From positions 170,043 to 234,042 of the forward strand of contig NZ_JAHMIN010000003.1 in NCBI RefSeq assembly GCF_018986435.1: a stretch of 64,000 nt of DNA. Reading direction: 5' to 3'. Position 1 is the stretch's first letter. Each line of letters opens with the position of its first letter. Below, in pieces: positions 59,837-64,000 of this stretch. Source of the DNA: Hahella sp. HN01. GTDB taxonomy: Bacteria; Pseudomonadota; Gammaproteobacteria; Pseudomonadales; Oleiphilaceae. The notes below the pieces were generated by a model. It saw only the letters and a list, made by a program, of their open reading frames with translations, did not search any database and was not told where the DNA came from. A program made the translations under genes and the position numbers.

Positions 59837-62623
59837 TTAATCGTCCTGGGTCTGCACGCTGAACACTTTTTCCAGCATCATGGAAAGTTCGCGGGGCTGC
59901 GCCGGCGGGCTGAACAAATACCCCTGGCCGTAATCGCAGCCGGACTCCCTGAGTACGGCGAGTTGCTGTGGGGTTTCCACGCCCTCGGCGACGATTTTCA
60001 TATCCATGGCGCGCCCCATTTTCACCAGCGCGTCCATTAATACTTCTTCCTTGGTTTTGCGGCCGAGATTACGGATCAGCAAGCCGTCCAGCTTCAGCAT
60101 GGAGATGGGCAGCTCTTTAAGCAAGGTGAGGGAAGACGCGCCGTGGCCGTAGTCGTCGAGAGATAATCTGACGCCCATATGATGCAATTCCATCAAACTG
60201 CGGCGGCTCTCTTCAAATTCATTGAGCAGATTATGCTCGGTCAACTCCAGCACTAGCGAACCAGGGGGCACTTCGCTTTGACGGATGATGTCGCGCCAGC
60301 GTTTGATATGTTGCGAATTGATCAACTGGCGCCGGGACATATTGACGGCGATGAACGGCTGTTGATCGGCGGGGCGGGAGTACTGCCACTCCGCCGCCAG
60401 GTTGAGCGCATTTTTCAGCAGCCATTCGCTGATCTGGACAATATTGCCGGTTTCTTCCGCGATGGACATGAACTCCCTGGGATGCAGCTCGCCGAAGCGG
60501 GGGTGCAGCCAGCGTAGCAGCGCTTCCGCGCCGGCCAGGCGCATGTTCTTCAGGTCGATGATGGGCTGGAACTCTAAATGGAATTGTTCATTTTGCGTGG
60601 CTTCTCGGATATCGCCCTCCAGCATCAGGCGACTGGCGGCCGCTTCGTTCATGCGTTCTTCAAAGAAACGATACTGATTGCGGCCGTTGTCCTTGGCCTT
60701 GTACATGGCGATGTCGGCGTTTTTGATCAGAGTGGAGGCGTCTTCGCCGTCTTTGGGGAACAGGGTCACGCCGATGCTGGCGCCGATGTTCAGTTCGTAG
60801 TCGCCGACGCTGAAGGATTCCGCCAGTTGCTGCAGCAATATTTTGGCGACATGGATAGCGTCGGTTTCTTCCCGCAAGTGAGGCAGGACGACGGTGAACT
60901 CGTCTCCCCCCAGGCGCGCCAGCATGTCGCTCTCTCTGAGCCGCGACTTGAGCCGGTTGGACACCTGCTGCAACAGCTTGTCTCCCACCCCATGTCCCAG
61001 GTTGTCGTTCACTTGTTTGAAGCGATCCAGGTCGATGAACAGCACCGCTAGACGCGCATGTTCCCGCTTATGACTGGCGATCAGGGAATTGAGGTGTTCA
61101 AACAGATAGCTGCGGTTGGGCAGTCGGGTGAGAGGGTCATAGTAGGCCTGCAGGCGGATCTGCTCCTCGCTGCGTTTACGATCAGTGATGTCATGGACGA
61201 TCAAATACAGATAGGAGCTGGCCCTGTCTTTGACTTCGGAAACGTACATTTCCACCAGACTGGAGCGGTTGTCGCCGCGGCGGGCGGCGATGACTGTCTT
61301 GCCGGATTGCAGGGAAGGCAGCCAGCTCTCATCCAGCATTTCATTGTTTTCAGAGAGAAATAAACGCGAGGCGGAGATATTTCCCATCATTTCGCTGGAA
61401 AAACCGAAGAAGTCGCAGGCGGCGGGATTGGCGTCGATGACCTTGTTGTTCAGAGGGTCGAGAATGATCTGCACGGCGTCGCAGTGCTCAAACATTTGCC
61501 GATAGCGGCGCTGGCTGCTTTCCAGTTGTCCGGCGGTGAGAAAATAACGTTGTATGAGTGCGGCAAAAAGAACGATTAGCGCCGCCAGCGCCATTTCCGG
61601 CGTCATTTGCTCAATGATGGCGCTGCGGATGGCGGACTGCTCCACGCTCAGCAGCAAATACCAGGGCGTTTCATCTATATTGGTGCGAATGAGAGCGTAG
61701 CCTTTTATCTCCAGGAAGGTATCGGTGGGGATGTCCTTGGGATGAGAAATAAAATTGTCGACGCCTTTGGGTAATGCCTCAGGAAAAGTGGCCGCGGTTT
61801 TCGCATGGGATGAGGTCAAAGTCGGATGCGCCAGCAACTGGTGCGACTGATTGACGATAAACAGCTCTCCCGCTGACAAGTTGGGACTGCGCACAAACCC
61901 TTTAAGCACATCAAGAGTAATATCAATGGCCACCGCTCCGTGAAAAACCTCGTTTGCGTAGATGGGGGCGGCGGCGGTGACCATCAGTCCCTCCCCAAAC
62001 TCATCTACGTACACCCGGGTCCAGAACGGCGTGCGTTCGGGATTGTGATAGGGCAGGGCCATGGTAAAGAATTCCAGCGACAGGGATTCATTGGTATAAG
62101 CGAACTTATCGGAACCAATCCAGGGCGCGATATAAAGAAAGCGATTCTGGGAGATGTAGTAGACCCAGTTGGACTCCGGCAGATTCTCTTTGGTGGCGCG
62201 GAAGATCGGCGTCAACGACAGCGCCATTTCCATCTCGCGGTAGTAGTCTGGCTGGCGTCCCTGTATGTCTCCCAGCCCGGTGAGGTTGCCTACCTGATCC
62301 GTGGAGAATGGCGGTTGCAGGGTATCCATGGCGAAGAGACTGCGCGTGGAGTCATAGGCGATATTGGCGGACAGCTCGCTGTATAGATGATCCTCGTGAT
62401 GGTTCAGAAAATAACTTTCCGCTGCGCGGCGCAGAATGGCGATATGCTCCATGATGCGACGGGTGGAGGCGCTGACGTTCTTTTGCGTCTGCTGCAGCTC
62501 CACTTGCATGGATTGGTAGTAATTGCGCGTGCGTTCGCGGTAATCAAGCAGGATCAGTACAACGCAGGCTATGAGAATAATCAGCAGCGCTGCGAGTCTG
62601 CCCGCGGTAGCCCCCAACTTCAT
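59837..62623 (-). CDS. Cache-PAS-GGDEF-EAL cyclic-di-GMP signalling protein
   Basis: A 928-residue membrane protein. Two spans (residues 9-27 and 345-365) flank a periplasmic double-Cache-type sensor. Then PAS (about 375-490), GGDEF (about 495-655) and EAL (about 670-915). The GGDEF site is intact (ARLGGDEFTVVL). The EAL catalytic residues also seem present: GAEALLRWLHP, FIAVNMSRRQ, LVLELTEHN, SLDDYGHGASS, SMLKLDGLL, VAEGVETPQQL and YGQGYLFSPP; loop 6 is DYGHG rather than DFGTG. It could both make and degrade cyclic-di-GMP. It lies 92 bases upstream of bioA on the same strand. Confidence 0.93.
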   Translation of the reverse strand: MKLGATAGRLAALLIILIACVVLILLDYRERTRNYYQSMQVELQQTQKNVSASTRRIMEHIAILRRAAESYFLNHHEDHLYSELSANIAYDSTRSLFAMDTLQPPFSTDQVGNLTGLGDIQGRQPDYYREMEMALSLTPIFRATKENLPESNWVYYISQNRFLYIAPWIGSDKFAYTNESLSLEFFTMALPYHNPERTPFWTRVYVDEFGEGLMVTAAAPIYANEVFHGAVAIDITLDVLKGFVRSPNLSAGELFIVNQSHQLLAHPTLTSSHAKTAATFPEALPKGVDNFISHPKDIPTDTFLEIKGYALIRTNIDETPWYLLLSVEQSAIRSAIIEQMTPEMALAALIVLFAALIQRYFLTAGQLESSQRRYRQMFEHCDAVQIILDPLNNKVIDANPAACDFFGFSSEMMGNISASRLFLSENNEMLDESWLPSLQSGKTVIAARRGDNRSSLVEMYVSEVKDRASSYLYLIVHDITDRKRSEEQIRLQAYYDPLTRLPNRSYLFEHLNSLIASHKREHARLAVLFIDLDRFKQVNDNLGHGVGDKLLQQVSNRLKSRLRESDMLARLGGDEFTVVLPHLREETDAIHVAKILLQQLAESFSVGDYELNIGASIGVTLFPKDGEDASTLIKNADIAMYKAKDNGRNQYRFFEERMNEAAASRLMLEGDIREATQNEQFHLEFQPIIDLKNMRLAGAEALLRWLHPRFGELHPREFMSIAEETGNIVQISEWLLKNALNLAAEWQYSRPADQQPFIAVNMSRRQLINSQHIKRWRDIIRQSEVPPGSLVLELTEHNLLNEFEESRRSLMELHHMGVRLSLDDYGHGASSLTLLKELPISMLKLDGLLIRNLGRKTKEEVLMDALVKMGRAMDMKIVAEGVETPQQLAVLRESGCDYGQGYLFSPPAQPRELSMMLEKVFSVQTQDD

Positions 62624-62826
62624 TATTAGCCTGCCCCCTGGTTTATGGATTCAGTATAGGTAATGGCCGGGTATTTGGCGAAGCACCAAGCGTTGCGGCG
62701 CAACCCCTGCGAAGCAGATAAGAGAATAACTAAAAACACGGAGGCTTATCGACGTGGAAAATGCCGGAGAGCAGGAAGGCGCGTTGAAAAATAGTATGGG
62801 AACAGGGGCGCGGCAGGATAAACGAA

Positions 62827-62858
62827 GGGCCTGCCGGATAGTCCAGGCAGGCCCTTTT
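62827..62858. terminator. Terminator downstream of metF
   Basis: GGGCCTGCC, a 10-base loop and GGCAGGCCC, a 9-bp stem. The T-run (TTTT) is on the plus side, with a broken one (TTCGTTTA) on the minus side, where metF ends 24 bases away. Confidence 0.65.
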
Positions 62859-62882
62859 ATTGCGTCGACGTTTGAGTCCGGG

Positions 62883-63746
62883 TCAGAAAGAAATCTTGTC
62901 GCCCAGATTCAGATTGTCCCAGACCGCCAGACTTGGCTCGGCCTGATTCAATGTGTAGAAGTGGATGCCGGGAGCGCCTGCGGCGAGCAGACGTTCGCAC
63001 AGACGCGTGACCACTTCCTCGCCGAACTTGCGAATGCTGGCTGAGTCGTCGCCATAGGCTTCCAACTGTTTGCGCACCCAACGCGGAATTTCCGCGCCGC
63101 ACATATCGCTGAAACGCGCCAGATTGCTGTAGTTGGTGATCGGCATGATGCCGGGCACGATAGGCAGGTTCAGGCCTGCTTTTTCGCACCGCTCCACGAA
63201 ATAGAAATAGGAGTCGGCGTTGAAGAAATACTGAGTGATGGCGCTGGTGGCGCCGGCTTCGACCTTACGGCGGAAGTTGTTCAGGTCCGCTTCGGCGCTT
63301 TGCGCCTGGGGGTGAAACTCAGGATAAGCCGCTACTTCGATGGAGAAGTGATCGCCGGTGCGCTCGCGAATATAGCTGACCAGCTCGTTGGCGTAGCGCA
63401 GTTCGCCGGGCGCGCCCATGCCGGAAGGCAGGTCGCCACGCAGCGCAACGATGCGTTGAATGCCGTTGGAGCGGTACAGGTCCAGCAATTCGCCGATGGA
63501 TTCCTTGGTGGCGCCGATACAAGATAAGTGGGGCGCGGTGGAAATGCCCTGTCTGTGCAGCGTCAGCACGGTGTCGATAGTGCGCTCGCGGGTGGAGCCG
63601 CCTGCGCCGTAGGTCACGGAAAAGAAATCCGGCTTGCGCTTGGCCAGCTTGTCTCGCACAGCCTGCAGTTTTTCCATTCCCTCAGGGGTTTTGGGAGGGA
63701 AGAATTCAAAACTGAAACGCCGTTTAAACTGAGTTTGGGATTCCAT
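62883..63746 (-). CDS. metF: 5,10-methylenetetrahydrofolate reductase
   Basis: A 287-residue FAD enzyme reducing methylene-THF to 5-methyl-THF for methionine synthesis. Signatures: RRFSFEFFPPKTPEGMEKLQ at the start, FFSVTYGAGGSTRERTIDTV, HLSCIGATKESIGELLDLYR, GIQRIVALRGDLPSG and ITQYFFNADSYFYFVERCEK. Length is the E. coli type. GGAGG is ten bases before the ATG. It lies 76 bases after ahcY, so both are in one methyl-cycle operon. Confidence 0.96.
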   Translation of the reverse strand: MESQTQFKRRFSFEFFPPKTPEGMEKLQAVRDKLAKRKPDFFSVTYGAGGSTRERTIDTVLTLHRQGISTAPHLSCIGATKESIGELLDLYRSNGIQRIVALRGDLPSGMGAPGELRYANELVSYIRERTGDHFSIEVAAYPEFHPQAQSAEADLNNFRRKVEAGATSAITQYFFNADSYFYFVERCEKAGLNLPIVPGIMPITNYSNLARFSDMCGAEIPRWVRKQLEAYGDDSASIRKFGEEVVTRLCERLLAAGAPGIHFYTLNQAEPSLAVWDNLNLGDKISF

Positions 63747-63790
63747 TAGCGTATTGCCTCCGGTTTAGGGAATCTCTCTGGACAACCGGC

Positions 63791-63808
63791 GGCGCGGCGA
63801 ACCGCGCC
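63791..63808 (-). promoter_or_regulatory. Intercistronic UUCG hairpin between ahcY and metF
   Basis: Minus strand GGCGCGG TTCG CCGCGCC: a perfect 7-bp GC stem capped by a UUCG tetraloop, in the 76-base gap between ahcY and metF. No T-run, so it more likely stabilises the ahcY mRNA or blocks exonucleases. Confidence 0.5.
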
Positions 63809-63822
63809 AGACCGGCGGTCGA

Positions 63823-64000
63823 TCAGTACTTGTAGTCCGCTGGTTTGTACGGACCTTCCACTTCCACGCCGATGTATTCGGCTTGCGGTTGCGTCAGCTT
63901 GGTGATGACGCCGCCGAAGCCTTGCACCATGTAGCGCGCGACTTCTTCGTCCAATTGCTTGGGCAGAACGCGTACGTACAGGTTCTTGGGCTTCTCATCC
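63823..64000 (-). CDS. ahcY: S-adenosylhomocysteine hydrolase, C-terminal end (partial)
   Basis: The last 58 codons of a gene running off the right edge. The translated end reads [39 protein letters not shown] and [11 protein letters not shown], the AhcY C-terminal signature with the terminal Lys-Tyr that reaches the neighbouring subunit's NAD site. The enzyme splits SAH to adenosine and homocysteine. Upstream features, including any SAH riboswitch, are outside the window. Confidence 0.93.
   Translation of the reverse strand, partial: DEKPKNLYVRVLPKQLDEEVARYMVQGFGGVITKLTQPQAEYIGVEVEGPYKPADYKY

Overview
The window reads as chromosomal sequence from a marine or halophilic gammaproteobacterium (Oceanospirillales-like, most like Hahella). 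That is an inference from gene content: a complete ectABCD osmolyte cluster, an MvaT-type H-NS protein, a YeaG/YeaH/SpoVR stress operon, TctC- and BMP-type binding proteins and large cyclic-di-GMP proteins. Base composition looks fairly even, a little above 50% GC, with AT-rich dips only between genes. I see no CRISPR array, prophage, tRNA or rRNA. The only mobile element is the end of an IS3-family insertion sequence at the left edge, with a textbook A AAA AAG frameshift site.

Layout. 1-514: IS3 end. 0.7-5.6 kb: CHAD protein, periplasmic solute-binding protein, large secreted BPL_N-type protein, zinc-ribbon Nudix hydrolase. 5.6-10.4 kb: spoVR-yeaH-prkA operon. 11-18.5 kb: HD-GYP protein, OsmC protein with a leader containing a mini-ORF, EF-hand lipoprotein with a structured leader, FG-GAP/ASPIC lipoprotein, M48 membrane protease. 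19.2-24 kb: probable lysine catabolic cluster (2-oxoadipate dioxygenase-like, aminoadipate semialdehyde dehydrogenase, lysine 6-dehydrogenase/saccharopine dehydrogenase-like) with a divergent Lrp-type regulator and a candidate operator. 24-30 kb: hypotheticals, a slipin/NfeD pair, an EamA exporter, a YchJ protein. 29.6-31.8 kb: adenine deaminase and a purine-type BMP binding protein. 32-34 kb: patatin phospholipase behind a possible small leader RNA. 34-37.4 kb: ectABCD. 37.8-41 kb: TctC protein, small ORFs, a cysteine-cluster protein with an 18-bp coding repeat.

41-45 kb holds the most interesting system: a beta-CASP metallo-beta-lactamase nuclease divergent from an overlapping gene pair for an AMP/thymidine-phosphorylase-family enzyme and a divergent PRPP synthase. 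This looks like a route from RNA or nucleotides to PRPP. 45-57 kb: a membrane protein with a degenerate GGDEF domain, a 2-hydroxyacid dehydrogenase, MvaT, YjbQ, a LysR regulator divergent from an ABM/Rid pair, YihY, DUF748 and DUF445 membrane proteins. 57.6-64 kb: rsmE, bioA, a Cache-PAS-GGDEF-EAL protein, metF and the 3' end of ahcY, the last two joining the methionine/SAM cycle to folate.

Start codons were moved inward from the longest frame where a ribosome-binding site or family N-terminus argued for it. All functional calls are by recognising sequence motifs; no search was run.
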